Part shown: positions 34,033 through 43,500 of the stretch, piece after piece
Position numbering within the stretch: position 1 is the stretch's first letter
Layout: each line of letters opens with the position of its first letter
Assembly: GCF_029643425.1 (NCBI RefSeq)
Contig: NZ_CP119106.1
Coordinates: forward strand, 1,984,001 to 2,048,000
Reading direction: 5' to 3'
Source of the DNA: Isoptericola sp. AK164
Lineage (GTDB): Bacteria > Actinomycetota > Actinomycetes > Actinomycetales > Cellulomonadaceae
Length of the DNA: 64,000 nt
Notes under the pieces: generated by a model
Seen by the model: the letters and a program-made list of their open reading frames with translations, nothing else
Told to the model about the DNA's origin: nothing
The model's database searches: none
Made by a program: the position numbers and the translations under genes

Positions 34033-34245
34033 GTGAGCACTACGACCGAAGACACGACCCAGATGACCGCCGCCGACCGCTGTGACCGCTGCGGGGCCCA
34101 GGCCTACGTGCGTGTCGAGCTTCCCAGCGGGGAGCTGCTGTTCTGCGGCCACCACGCCCGTGCCCACGCCGACGCCTACCGGTCCGTGGCCACGCACATC
34201 CAGGACGAGACCGATCGTCTGCACGCCGAGCACGGCGCCGGCTGA
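34033..34245 (+). CDS. DUF7455 family small zinc-ribbon-like protein
   Basis: 70 residues. The core TAADRCDRCGAQAYVRVELP and LFCGHHARAHADAYRSVA matches the small actinobacterial DUF7455 proteins. CDRC plus CGHH give a probable zinc site of two Cys pairs or Cys/His. Function unknown. GTG 34033 lies 6 nt after TTTGAT, suggesting a leaderless transcript. A textbook terminator follows, so it is a single-gene unit. Confidence 0.88.
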   Translation: MSTTTEDTTQMTAADRCDRCGAQAYVRVELPSGELLFCGHHARAHADAYRSVATHIQDETDRLHAEHGAG

Positions 34246-34280
34246 CCACGCGCCGTCCCCGCCGGGGACGCCCCGAGACC

Positions 34281-34316
34281 ACGAGGGCCCCGCACCGTTC
34301 GGTGCGGGGCCCTCGT
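34281..34316 (+). terminator. Perfect 16-bp stem terminator after the DUF7455 gene
   Basis: ACGAGGGCCCCGCACC (34281-34296) pairs perfectly with 34301-34316 around a GTTC loop, 35 nt after the stop codon. Confidence 0.85.
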
Positions 34317-34463
34317 CGTGCCGTCACCGGTTCCCGGCCTTCGTCCTGGTCGTGCGGGTGATCCGGACCCTGCCTAGCGTGAAGACGACGTCGACCGGCT
34401 CACCCACGGTCCGATCCTGGATCTCGCCGAGCTGCTCGACGAGTACTCCCGGGGGTGGGACCG

Positions 34464-35231
34464 ATGCGTCTGCTCGGAAGGGTCGTCAGGTTCGCGTTCG
34501 CGATCGTCGCCGCGGCGTTCCTCGCTGCCGCGGCGTCCGCGCCGGCCGCCGCGGCGGACGTGTCGCCCGGCCCCGGCCAGCCGAGGGTCGACGGCTTCGT
34601 GACGGTGAACGGCGACGTGGCGCCGCCGGGCCTGCGCGTCGCGGTCGTCGCCCTCGACGGCGACCAGGAGACGCGGTGCGGCGACTTCGTCACCGGCGAG
34701 GGTGCCACGTTCGAGCTCATCCTTCCCGCCGAGTGCGGCCCGGGCGCGACCGCCGTGTTCCGTGTCGACACCGGGACCCAGTCCGACACCGTCGTCGAGA
34801 TCACCGAGGACCAGCGGTTCACGACCACCGTCGACTTCCAGCTCTCGGCCACGGAGCTGGTGTCCCTCGGGATCCAGCCGAGCACCACGCCCGAGGTCGC
34901 AGTGATCTCCAGCTCTCCCCTGCAGGGGACGGACCTCCGCGTCGTCGTGCTGAGCACCGTCATCCCGGCGACCCTGCTGCTGGTCGTCATGGTGCTGATG
35001 AAGGCCAGCTTCTGGCGACGCGGCACGTCCTCCGGCGGCGGGTCGACGCCGGAGGACAAGGGGGACGGCACCTACCGCTCCCAGATCGAGGGCATGGTCC
35101 TGGTGATGGTGGTGCTCGCGGTCATCCTGCTGGGAGTCACGGACAAGATCGGCTCCGACGGACTCGTCTCGGTCCTGGCGGCCATCGTCGGGTACACGGT
35201 GGGCCGGCAGGTCGGCGCCCGGTCGACGTGA
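34464..35231 (+). CDS. Secreted/membrane protein with N-terminal extracellular domain
   Basis: 255 residues: signal peptide (VVRFAFAIVAAAFLAAAASA, cleavage near APAAAADV), an extracellular beta-rich domain (about 35-155) with two Cys (TRCGDF, AECGPG) that could pair, then a helix VVVLSTVIPATLLLVVMVLM, a Gly/Ser-rich cytoplasmic loop, and two further helices (MVLVMVVLAVILLGV, LVSVLAAIVGYTVG). No family recognised. ATG 34464 follows a GGGGGTGGGA site. A 24-bp palindrome lies directly downstream. Confidence 0.7.
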   Translation: MRLLGRVVRFAFAIVAAAFLAAAASAPAAAADVSPGPGQPRVDGFVTVNGDVAPPGLRVAVVALDGDQETRCGDFVTGEGATFELILPAECGPGATAVFRVDTGTQSDTVVEITEDQRFTTTVDFQLSATELVSLGIQPSTTPEVAVISSSPLQGTDLRVVVLSTVIPATLLLVVMVLMKASFWRRGTSSGGGSTPEDKGDGTYRSQIEGMVLVMVVLAVILLGVTDKIGSDGLVSVLAAIVGYTVGRQVGARST

Positions 35232-35258
35232 CGCTGAGCCGCAAGAGGTTGCCGCCCT

Positions 35259-35321
35259 CGTTGTGGGCATGAAATATGCCGCCCTCCCAGCGGGAGAGCG
35301 GCATATTTCATGCCCACAACG
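35259..35321. repeat. Perfect 24-bp inverted repeat with inner stem (convergent-gene hairpin)
   Basis: Arms 35259-35282 and 35298-35321 are perfect complements; a second stem CTCCC/GGGAG lies in the loop. It sits between two convergent genes, so it may end transcription from both sides. The arms contain the A/T-rich core GAAATATG, unusual for this genome. On both strands it encodes a near-identical peptide, ending RHISCPQR. Confidence 0.7.
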
Positions 35322-35352
35322 GGTCGGTGGGGCCGACGAGCGCGCCGACGAC

Positions 35353-36951
35353 TCAGTCGAGGTAGTCGCGCAGGACCTGCGAGCGCGACGGGTGGCGCAG
35401 CTTCGACATCGTCTTGGACTCGATCTGGCGGATCCGCTCACGGGTGACCCCGTAGACCTTGCCGATCTCGTCCAGCGTCTTGGGCTGGCCGTCCTGCAGG
35501 CCGAACCGCATGGAGACGACGCCGGCCTCGCGCTCGGAGAGCGTGTCGAGCACCTGGTGCAGCTGCTCCTGCAGCAGCGTGAACGACACCGCGTCCGAGG
35601 GCACGATCGCCTCGGAGTCCTCGATGAGGTCACCGAACTCGCTGTCGCCGTCCTCGCCGAGCGGGGTGTGCAGCGAGATGGGCTCGCGACCGTACTTCTG
35701 GACCTCGACGACCTTCTCGGGCGTCATGTCGAGCTCCTTGGCCAGCTCCTCCGGCGTGGGCTCGCGGCCCAGGTCCTGGAGCATCTGGCGCTGCACGCGG
35801 GCGAGCTTGTTGATGACCTCGACCATGTGCACCGGGATACGGATGGTGCGGGCCTGGTCGGCCATCGCGCGGGTGATCGCCTGCCGGATCCACCAGGTGG
35901 CGTACGTCGAGAACTTGTAGCCCTTGGTGTAGTCGAACTTCTCGACCGCGCGGATCAGACCGAGGTTGCCCTCCTGGATGAGGTCCAGGAACAGCATCCC
36001 GCGGCCGGTGTACCGCTTGGCGAGCGAGACGACGAGTCGCAGGTTCGCCTCGAGCAGGTGGTTCTTGGCGCGGCGGCCGTCGTGCGCGATCCAGCGCAGG
36101 TCGCGCCACATCTTGCGCTCGTCGGCCGTGGCCTTGGTGCGGTCGAAGTCGGCGTAGTCCTGGGCGAGGCGCTCCTCGGCGAACAGACCGGCCTCGATGC
36201 GCTTGGCGAGCTCGACCTCCTGCTCGGCGTTCAGCAGCGCGACCTTGCCGATCTGCTTGAGGTAGTCCTTGACCGGGTCGGCCGTGGCGCCGGCGGTGAC
36301 GACCTGCTGCGCGGGTTGGTCCTCGTCGTCGGTGTCGGAGACGACGAAGCCGCCGCCCTCCTCGTCCTTCTTGCCCCGGCCGAGCTTGATGCCGGTGACG
36401 TGGATCTCGCGCTGCTGGTCGCCGGACTCCTCGTCCTCGACGGGGACGCCGTCGGGCTCCGGGGCCGGCTTGTGCGCCTTGGCGGCCGCCTTGCGGGTCG
36501 TGCCCGTCCCGGCAGCCTTCTTCGCGGCCGGCTTCTTGGCCGCCGGCTTCTTCGCGGCGGGCTTCTTGGCCGCCGGCTTCTTCGTCGTCGACGTCGTCGA
36601 GCCGCTGTCGTCGGCGGGCGCGTCGTCCGCGGGCGCGTCCGCCGACGACGTCGACTTCTTGGCAACCGACGTCGACGCCGGGGCCTTGGCCCGCGTCTGG
36701 GTCTTGGTGGAGGAGCTGGCCGCCGCGGCGACCTTCGCCGCCATGGGCACGCCGACCTCGACACCGGCGCCCGCGAAGGCGCGCAGCACCGCCTTCAGGC
36801 GCTTGGGGTCACCCACGGACGCGTGCTCGCAGGCAGAGCGGAAGCTCTCCGCGTCGACACGACCGTTCGCGGTGCCGCGGTCGAGCAGCTCCTGCAGGGC
36901 AGGGTGGTCGAACTCTCGGGGCAGCGGGGGGTTCTGCGCAGTGGACGCCAC
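35353..36951 (-). CDS. sigA: Primary RNA polymerase sigma factor (sigma-70, SigA/HrdB type)
   Basis: 532 residues. The C-terminal two thirds carry all sigma-70 regions: 1.2 ([20 protein letters not shown]), 2 ([20 protein letters not shown], then [19 protein letters not shown]), 3 and 4.2 ([19 protein letters not shown]). The N terminus is a long low-complexity arm of repeated AAKKPAAKK units (about residues 125-165), followed by an acidic linker; region 1.1 is replaced, as in actinobacterial housekeeping factors. The GTG start 36951 has an AAAGG site. A -10 TACAAT lies upstream. Confidence 0.95.
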   Translation of the reverse strand: MASTAQNPPLPREFDHPALQELLDRGTANGRVDAESFRSACEHASVGDPKRLKAVLRAFAGAGVEVGVPMAAKVAAAASSSTKTQTRAKAPASTSVAKKSTSSADAPADDAPADDSGSTTSTTKKPAAKKPAAKKPAAKKPAAKKAAGTGTTRKAAAKAHKPAPEPDGVPVEDEESGDQQREIHVTGIKLGRGKKDEEGGGFVVSDTDDEDQPAQQVVTAGATADPVKDYLKQIGKVALLNAEQEVELAKRIEAGLFAEERLAQDYADFDRTKATADERKMWRDLRWIAHDGRRAKNHLLEANLRLVVSLAKRYTGRGMLFLDLIQEGNLGLIRAVEKFDYTKGYKFSTYATWWIRQAITRAMADQARTIRIPVHMVEVINKLARVQRQMLQDLGREPTPEELAKELDMTPEKVVEVQKYGREPISLHTPLGEDGDSEFGDLIEDSEAIVPSDAVSFTLLQEQLHQVLDTLSEREAGVVSMRFGLQDGQPKTLDEIGKVYGVTRERIRQIESKTMSKLRHPSRSQVLRDYLD

Positions 36952-37036
36952 AAACCGACCTTTCGGCGTTCGAGGAAGACGGTGGACCGCCGTCGGAGCC
37001 TGGGGCGAGGGCCTCTCGACTCGGCGGAATACCTCT

Positions 37037-37079
37037 ATTGTACTGGCGACACCTGGGAGGACGGTCGCTCAGGACCGTC
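37037..37079 (-). promoter_or_regulatory. sigA promoter region with inverted repeat
   Basis: On the minus strand TACAAT (37042-37037) is a near-consensus -10, about 86 nt before the start codon, so sigA has a real 5' leader. A GACGGTC-N6-GACCGTC inverted repeat (37060-37079) covers the expected -35 position and could bind a regulator. No good TTGACA is seen. Confidence 0.5.
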
Positions 37080-37181
37080 GCCGCCTCGCCGCGGCCCACC
37101 TCCCTGGTACGTCATCGGTGGTCACGCAGGTGAACACCGGATGTCGTGCCGTGTATTCCCCGCGAGGTCAGCGGCGCGTCG

Positions 37182-37526
37182 TCACGGTTTGACGGCCAGC
37201 ACGGGGCAGGGAGCCTCGAGCAGGATCCGCTGCGCACCGGAGCCCAGGATGAGCTTGCCCACAGGGCTGCGACGTCGCAGCCCGATCACGATGAGCTCGG
37301 CCCGGGCCTCGACGGCCTCACGGACCAGGTCCTCCGCGAGGTCGCCGGTCCCCGGGACGACGGCGTGCTCGACGCCGGCCGCCTCGAGCCGCTGCACGAC
37401 CTCCTCGACCCCGTTGCCGGATCCGATGACCACGAGTCGCGTCCCGCGCTGCGCCGCCTCCGCCTCGGCAGCCGCCAGCGCCTTCGCGCCCTCGGGAGTG
37501 CTCAGGTGTCCCACGACGATCGCCAT
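37182..37526 (-). CDS. Universal stress protein (UspA family)
   Basis: 114 residues, one UspA domain, shorter than the usual 140-150. It has MAIVVGHLSTPEGAKALAAA at the start and the nucleotide-loop motif GLRRRSPVGKLILGSGAQRILLEAPCPVL, recognisable as G-x2-R-x-GS-like ATP-binding USP (GKLILGSGAQRIL). ATG 37526 lies 6 nt behind TAGCGT, so it can be transcribed leaderless from inside the end of the DUF4192 gene. USPs bind ATP and help dormancy or stress survival; the specific role is unknown. Confidence 0.88.
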   Translation of the reverse strand: MAIVVGHLSTPEGAKALAAAEAEAAQRGTRLVVIGSGNGVEEVVQRLEAAGVEHAVVPGTGDLAEDLVREAVEARAELIVIGLRRRSPVGKLILGSGAQRILLEAPCPVLAVKP

Positions 37527-37535
37527 GGCTGCACG

Positions 37536-38732
37536 CTACCGGACGTGACCGCCCGCGGGCCTCCCCCGCGAGCCGTCGGCCGCCTGCTCCGCGCGCACCC
37601 ATCCCGGCGGCAGCCCGGCCACCACGACACCCTGCACGAGTCGCGCGAGCCGGTAGTCGGCATCGGCGTCCAGGGCGTCCTCGACCCGGCGGGCGGCGCG
37701 CGGACCGTCGCCCTGCCACCAGGCCAGGAAGGCGAGCAGGGTCAGCGGCGCGACCTGCAGGCGTCGCGGCACGTGCGCCACCACCTGCTCGAGCACGGCG
37801 CAGCCGCGGCGCACCGGCGCCGGGTCGGGCGCGACGGCCCGGTCGGCGTCGACGACGGCGGAGATCGCGCGGGCCGTGCGCGCCTCGTCCTCGAGGCCCT
37901 CCAGGGCCGCCCCGGCGGCGTCGTCGCCGTGCGGCACCAGGCTCAGCAGCGCCGCGTCGCGGACCCGCCGGTCGGCGAGCCCCGCTCCCACCCGGCCGAG
38001 CAGCGCGGGCCCCAGGGGCGTCGGCGCCGGGCCCGCCGGGTCGTCGACCTGCCGCAGCGCCGCCCGCCACGCCGCCCACGCCTCGTCCCGCCAGCCCCGG
38101 GCGCCGTCGTCGTCCCCGGTCGTCGGGCGGCACGCCTCACGCCGCCGCGCGGCCCGTGCGGACAGCCCGCGTGCTGCGGTCGGGGCGGGCGGGATCCGGA
38201 ACGCCTCCTCGGCCGAGCCCGCGAGCGCCCGGCCGGCGAGCACGTGCGCGGCGCCGACGTCCCCGTGCTCGAGCGCCGACGTCGGGAACCCGCCCGGCGG
38301 GCAGCAGGCGGGGTCGTCGCAGTCGAGCCCGCGGTAGGACTCGGGCGCCACGTGCCAGCTCTCCACCCGGACGGCCGGGTCCACGACGCGCCGGACGGCC
38401 TCGACACGGTCGGACACCGCGGTGGCCTCCCCCGCGGTGTAGAGCACCAGCAGGCAGAAGGCCGGGTCGACGTCGGCCACGGCCCGGGCCAGCGGCTCCA
38501 GCGCCTCGGGGCCGGCCGCGCCCGGGCCCGCCGCACCTCCGGGGCCCGCGATCCCGGCGAGGTCGGCCAGGCCGACGCGGGCGACGAGCCCGAGGCGTCC
38601 GGACGCCGTCACGCAGGCCAGGACGACGGACTCGGCGGGCCGGAAGCCGAGCCGGTACGGGACGGCGGCGAGCAGGTCGTGGGCGTCGCGCAGCCGGATG
38701 GTCTCGGGGGTGGGTTCGCAGGTGGTGGTCAT
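37536..38732 (-). CDS. DUF4192 family protein
   Basis: 398 residues. The N terminus IRLRDAHDLLAAVPYRLGFRPAESVVL, with RLGFRPAESVVLACV as the hallmark, identifies the actinobacterial DUF4192 family; a Cys pair region DDPACCPPGGFP sits near residue 160. The C-terminal half has TPR-like helices (LLAFLAWWQGDGPRAARRVEDAL then AL/DYRLARLVQG). Function unknown. ATG 38732 is the start. It precedes the USP gene on the same strand by 9 nt. Confidence 0.85.
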   Translation of the reverse strand: MTTTCEPTPETIRLRDAHDLLAAVPYRLGFRPAESVVLACVTASGRLGLVARVGLADLAGIAGPGGAAGPGAAGPEALEPLARAVADVDPAFCLLVLYTAGEATAVSDRVEAVRRVVDPAVRVESWHVAPESYRGLDCDDPACCPPGGFPTSALEHGDVGAAHVLAGRALAGSAEEAFRIPPAPTAARGLSARAARRREACRPTTGDDDGARGWRDEAWAAWRAALRQVDDPAGPAPTPLGPALLGRVGAGLADRRVRDAALLSLVPHGDDAAGAALEGLEDEARTARAISAVVDADRAVAPDPAPVRRGCAVLEQVVAHVPRRLQVAPLTLLAFLAWWQGDGPRAARRVEDALDADADYRLARLVQGVVVAGLPPGWVRAEQAADGSRGRPAGGHVR

Positions 38733-38841
38733 GGCTCGAGCAGACCGTGCGAGGTCGTCGTCCCGCACGGCCCGGCGTCCCCGGTGGGGCCACGGTGGGG
38801 ACGCGCGCGTTCTGGGGGTGAGCGCCGACTACGGTGTCCCC

Positions 38842-39423
38842 GTGCCCACGACCTCGCGCCAGCGCACCGCCCGTTCGGTGGGCCGGCGTGTGTCCGCCGC
38901 CCTGATGGCCGCCGCCCTGGCCGCGCTCACCGGCGGCTGCGACGCGTTCGGCAGCGACGGACCGAGTCCGGCGACCGCCGCGAGCCAGGCACCGACGCCG
39001 ACCCCCGCCGACACCCCCACCGCGCTGCCGTCGTTCGACCCGTCCTCCGCCGTCGGCGACTACGCCCGCGGGTTCCCCACCGAGCTGCTCGGCGCACCGC
39101 AGCAGGCGACCGTGCTCGCCAGCTCGGCGCTGCCCGCCGAGAACGGCCTCGTCGAGGTCTCCCTGAACCTGGCGACCACCCAGCCGCCGCGCAAGATCGT
39201 CCAGCGCTACGCCCGCCGGCTGGACGAGGCCGGGTTCGCCGAGGCCGACGAGGTCGAGGCCTCGGGCCTGGCCGCCCGGTCGGTGTTCACCCGCACCCGC
39301 CAGGGCGAGGACGCCGTGGAGACGGTGCTGATCGGGGTGCTCGACGACGGCGAGCGACGACTGGTCTCGCTGTCCGGCACGGTCGCGGCCGACCCCGAGG
39401 ACGCCGACGCCGCCGAGGACTGA
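38842..39423 (+). CDS. Putative lipoprotein
   Basis: 193 residues. After a basic N terminus, a hydrophobic stretch ends in lipobox ALTGGC (Cys33). A Pro/Thr-rich linker (PTPTPADTPT) leads to a domain of about 130 residues (AVGDYARGFPTELLGAP; VQRYARRLDEAGFAEAD) reminiscent of small lipoproteins that carry a pair of alpha/beta repeats; no named family. GTG 38842 sits 6 nt after TACGGT (leaderless pattern), divergent from DUF4192. It ends 3 bp from the convergent regulator. Confidence 0.75.
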   Translation: MPTTSRQRTARSVGRRVSAALMAAALAALTGGCDAFGSDGPSPATAASQAPTPTPADTPTALPSFDPSSAVGDYARGFPTELLGAPQQATVLASSALPAENGLVEVSLNLATTQPPRKIVQRYARRLDEAGFAEADEVEASGLAARSVFTRTRQGEDAVETVLIGVLDDGERRLVSLSGTVAADPEDADAAED

Positions 39424-39426
39424 CGA

Positions 39427-40410
39427 CTACAACCAGCCCTGCCGCGCGGCCACGACGCCGAGCTGGAGCCGGGTGTCGACGTCGGCCCGCTCCATCAGGG
39501 TGCGGACCTGGCGCTGGACGGTCCGCATCGACACCCCGAGCCGGGCGGCCACCGTGCGGTCGGTCAGGCCGGCGTTGAGCAGCTGCAGCAGGTACCGGTC
39601 GGCGGGTTCGAGGTCGGCGTCACGGGCGACGGCGGGCGACGGCTCGTCGTCGTCCTCGCCGAGCGGGGACGCGCTGCGCCACGTCTGCTCGAACAGGGCC
39701 GTCGCCATGTCGAGCAGCCCCCCGGCCTGCAGCAGCAGGGCACCGCCGGACTGGTCCCGGCTGCTGGCCGAGAACGGCACCATCGCGATCCGTCGGTCCA
39801 CGACGAGCAGGCGGGTCGGCAGCGAGCGCACCAGCCGGACCTGCGCGCCGCGCTCGACGGTGGAGCGCACGGCCTCGATCACGCCCTCGCGCTCGACCGC
39901 CGGGCGCTCGATGACGAACCGGTAGGCGACCCCGCGCGCGAGCGCGGCCTCCTCCTCGACGTTCTGCGAGGGTTCGACGACGGCGACGTCGCCGCGCACG
40001 AACTCCAGCACCTCGGCCCGGGCGGAGCGCTGCAGCTGGTTGAACCGCTGCCGCACGGCCTCGCTGCCGCGGACCACGTCGACGGCGTCCTCGGTCTGCC
40101 GCGGCGCGGCCTCCCGGTAGACGGCCTCCAGCCGGCTCAGCTCGGTCCGGGCACGGCGGGTGCGCTCCTCGTGGTCGAGGAGCAGCGAGGCCAGGGCCAC
40201 GTCCGGCGGCGCCGCCACGTAGCGGTCGTACCGGGCACCCGACCGGGCGACGAGACCCAGCGCCTCGAGCCGGTCGAGCTGCTCCTGGATCGCGTGACGT
40301 GCGACACCCGTGCGCACGGCCAGCTCGGCGGCGTCGGCCGAGCTGCGCCCGAGGAGCTCCTGGTAGACGCGCAGCTGGGCGTCGGTGATCCCGAGGACGT
40401 CGAGCGTCAT
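39427..40410 (-). CDS. TrmB/LuxR-type transcriptional regulator
   Basis: 327 residues: an N-terminal winged helix of TrmB type (LGITDAQLRVYQELLGRSSADAAELAVRTGVARHAIQEQLDRLEAL, read in parts), a middle PLD-like sensor domain with the LVVDRRIAMVPF motif, and a C-terminal LuxR/GerE helix-turn-helix (LLNAGLTDRTVAARLGVSMRTVQRQVRTLM). Such regulators often lie beside secreted subtilases in actinobacteria. Here it is divergent from the S8 protease gene, and repeats in the shared spacer look like its operators. ATG 40410 is preferred by family N terminus; ATG 40446 is an alternative. Confidence 0.82.
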   Translation of the reverse strand: MTLDVLGITDAQLRVYQELLGRSSADAAELAVRTGVARHAIQEQLDRLEALGLVARSGARYDRYVAAPPDVALASLLLDHEERTRRARTELSRLEAVYREAAPRQTEDAVDVVRGSEAVRQRFNQLQRSARAEVLEFVRGDVAVVEPSQNVEEEAALARGVAYRFVIERPAVEREGVIEAVRSTVERGAQVRLVRSLPTRLLVVDRRIAMVPFSASSRDQSGGALLLQAGGLLDMATALFEQTWRSASPLGEDDDEPSPAVARDADLEPADRYLLQLLNAGLTDRTVAARLGVSMRTVQRQVRTLMERADVDTRLQLGVVAARQGWL

Positions 40411-40435
40411 GCCCTCTCCCGTGGTGTCGACAACC

Positions 40436-40486
40436 TGCCATGTCATATTTACGCCAGCATACCTCAGGGTTTGCCGTGTCATGATT
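40436..40486. promoter_or_regulatory. Direct repeats between regulator and S8 protease genes
   Basis: TGCCATGTCATATTT (40436-40450) and TGCCGTGTCATGATT (40472-40486) match at 12 of 15 bases and are 36 bp apart, about 3.4 helical turns. The second overlaps a CATGAT -10-like hexamer of the protease gene. Likely operator pair, inferred. Confidence 0.5.
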
Positions 40487-40514
40487 CTGCAACCCCGTTT
40501 CCGAGGAGCACCCC

Positions 40515-43500
40515 ATGTCCCTTCATCGAAGGATGCTGCGACCCGCAGGCATCACGCTCGGTCTCGCCCTGGCCGGGACGACGCTCGTCGCCCCCGCGAG
40601 CGGCGCCCCCTCCCCCGACGCGGCCGACGTCGCGCAGCGGCTCACCGACGCCCAGCGCCAGACCCTCACCCAGGCCGGCGACCTCAGCGTCCCGAGCACC
40701 GTCGTCGACACGGACATCGACACCACGTCGAGCGAGCCCGTCGAGGTGATCGTCCAGCTCGCCACCCCGCCGGCGACCACCGCGCTCGCCCTGGCCGAGG
40801 CCGAGGGCCGCGAGCTGACCGGCAAGGAGGCGCGCGCCGCCGTGAAGGCCTCCCAGCAGGCGCTCGACAGCCTGCTGAAGGACACCGCGGCCGAGGACGA
40901 GCGCCGGGCCGCGCAGCGCCCCTCGGTGCGCCAGCAGTACACGCAGGCCTTCAACGGCGCCGCCGTCGAGCTGCCCGCCACCGACGTCGAGGCGCTCGCC
41001 GCCTCCGACGAGGTCGCCGCCGTGTGGGCCAACGACACCTGGACCGTCGACCTGCCCGAGACCGCCGCGGCCGCCGTCGGCGCCTCCGCGGAGACCGACG
41101 ACGTCGCCACGCTGCACGGCGAGGGCCTGACCGGCGCCGGCGTCAAGGTCGGCGTCCTGGACACCGGCATCGACTACACCCACCCGGCGCTCGCCGACGT
41201 CTACCAGGGCGGCTACGACCTGGTCGACGACGACGACGACCCGATGGAGACCACCTACGCCGACTGGCAGGAGGCCGGCGGGGCCGAGAAGGACCGCAAC
41301 GGCAACACGTACTACACCCAGCACGGCACCCACGTGGCCGGCATCATCGCCGGTACCGACGAGCGGGGCTCCTGGGGAGCGGCCGGCGTCGCCCCCGAGG
41401 CCGACATCTACGCCTACCGCGTGCTCGGCCCGTTCGGCGGCGGCACCACCGAGGACATCCTCGCCGGCATGGAGCGCGCGCTCGCCGACGGCATGGACGT
41501 GGTGAACATGTCCCTGGGCGGCAACGTCAACGACACGCAGAGCCCGCTGTCGATCGCCGCGAACCACCTGACCCTCGCCGGGGTGACCACAGTGCTGGCC
41601 GCCGGCAACTCCGGCGCGAACGGCGCGTTCTCGCTCGGCTCCCCGGCCGCCGCCCAGCTCGCCCTGACGGTCGGCGCGAACGACTTCGCGATCGAGGTCG
41701 CCACGCTCGGCGCCACCGTCGGGACCGCCGGGGCCGACCTGCAGCTCCTCGCCCGACCGACCCAGGACACGATCGCGGAGCTCGACGGCACCACGGCCAC
41801 GATCGTGGACGCCGGCCTCGGCAAGGCGTCGGACTACCGGTACTACGACAGCGGCTGGCAGGACGTCGCCGCCGAGGGCAACGTCGTGCTGGTCCAGCGA
41901 GGTGCGATCTCCTTCCAGGAGAAGATGGAGCGCGCCGCCGACAAGGGCGCCGCCGCGCTGCTGATCGTCAACAACGACCCCGACGAGGAGCACCCGCCGT
42001 ACTACTTCGGCGAGTCGGACACGTACGTGCCGACCTTCTCGGTCACGACCGCCCAGGGCGCCGCCCTGACCGCGGCCGTCGCCGACGGCGCGGAGGTCAC
42101 GTTCTCCGGTTACGGCACGACGACGACCGGTGGCGGCAACCTCGCCGACTTCAGCTCGCGCGGGCCCGCCAAGGGCAACGGCGACATCAAGCCCGAGGTC
42201 ACCGCCCCCGGTGTCAGCGTGCTGTCCGCGATCCCGGCGCACATGGTCGACCCCGAGAACCTCGACGACCACTCGACGGCCTACGCCCGCCTGTCCGGCA
42301 CGTCCATGGCGACGCCGTACGTGGCCGGCAGCGCCGCGCTGATGCTCCAGCACGACGAGGACCTCGACCCGATCGAGCTCAAGGCCCGCCTGATGAACAC
42401 CGCGGACCCGCTCGACGAGGACCACAGCGTCTTCGCGATCGGCGCCGGCGAGGTGGACCCGTACCAGGCGGTGCACGCGGACACGTTCCTGCTGACCGCG
42501 GAGAAGGCCAGCACCCTGGCCCAGCGGGACGTCACCACCGCGACCGGCAGCACCCCGTGGTCGGCGGCGTCCGCCGACGACGCCGAGATCGGCAGCGACC
42601 TGAGCTTCGGCGTGCACGCCCTGGGCACGGAGCTCTCCGACTCCCGCCGCCTGGAGATCGTCAACGAGTCCACCGAGCGGGCCCGCTACACCGTCGACGT
42701 CGTGCTCGACCAGGGCGTCGGCACCCGGGACGCGGCCGCGCAGGGCGTGACCGTGTCGACCAAGCACCAGGTGCAGGTGGCGGCCGGCGGCTCCGGCACC
42801 GTCCGCGTCGACCTCGACGTCCCCGCGACGGCGGAGGCCGGCACCTACGGCGGCTACGTCGTGGTCACCCGCGAGGGCGACGACGGCGAGGGCTACCGCG
42901 TGCCGTTCGGGTTCCGGCTCACCGAGACCGGCTTCGCCGACTTCACGTTCGTCAAGCAGGTCATGACCACGAACGTCACCGACGTGCTCGCCCCGCAGCT
43001 CGAGTGGGGCTTCGCGCTGGAGAACCACCTGCGCACGGTCGACTTCTTCGTCGCCGACACCGAGGGCCGCGACGTCGGCTACATCGGGTCCCTGGACACG
43101 GTCGCCGCGGCCGAGGGCGTCATGTACGGCCCGTTCGGCTGGATCGGCGGCTACTACGAGCTCACCGGTGACCGTGACTTCCCCGTCAGCCACGCGCTGA
43201 GCACGATCGAGCCCGGGGCGCACGTCCTCAAGGTCGTCGGCACCGACGACGCCGGACGCACCTTCTCGGAGTCGGGCACCTTCTTCGTGGACAACACGGC
43301 ACCGGAGATGGTCGTCGACCGTGAGGGCGACGTCATCGAGGTGCCGTCCGGCGAGTCCTCCTACGCCATCGGCGGCACGCTCGTCGACGGCGAGACCGCG
43401 GCGATGCGTGCGGCCGGCCTGGACGTCGACCAGAGCGCCAACCGGTTCCTCGCGTACACGTACTCGGCGTTCATGCCCTCGGACCAGATCCGCCCCGAGG

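Noticed and set aside
36530-36590. Tandem DNA repeat in the sigma-factor gene treated as a mobile repeat
   Set aside because: It encodes the AAKKP units of the natural Lys/Ala-rich arm of actinobacterial primary sigma factors.
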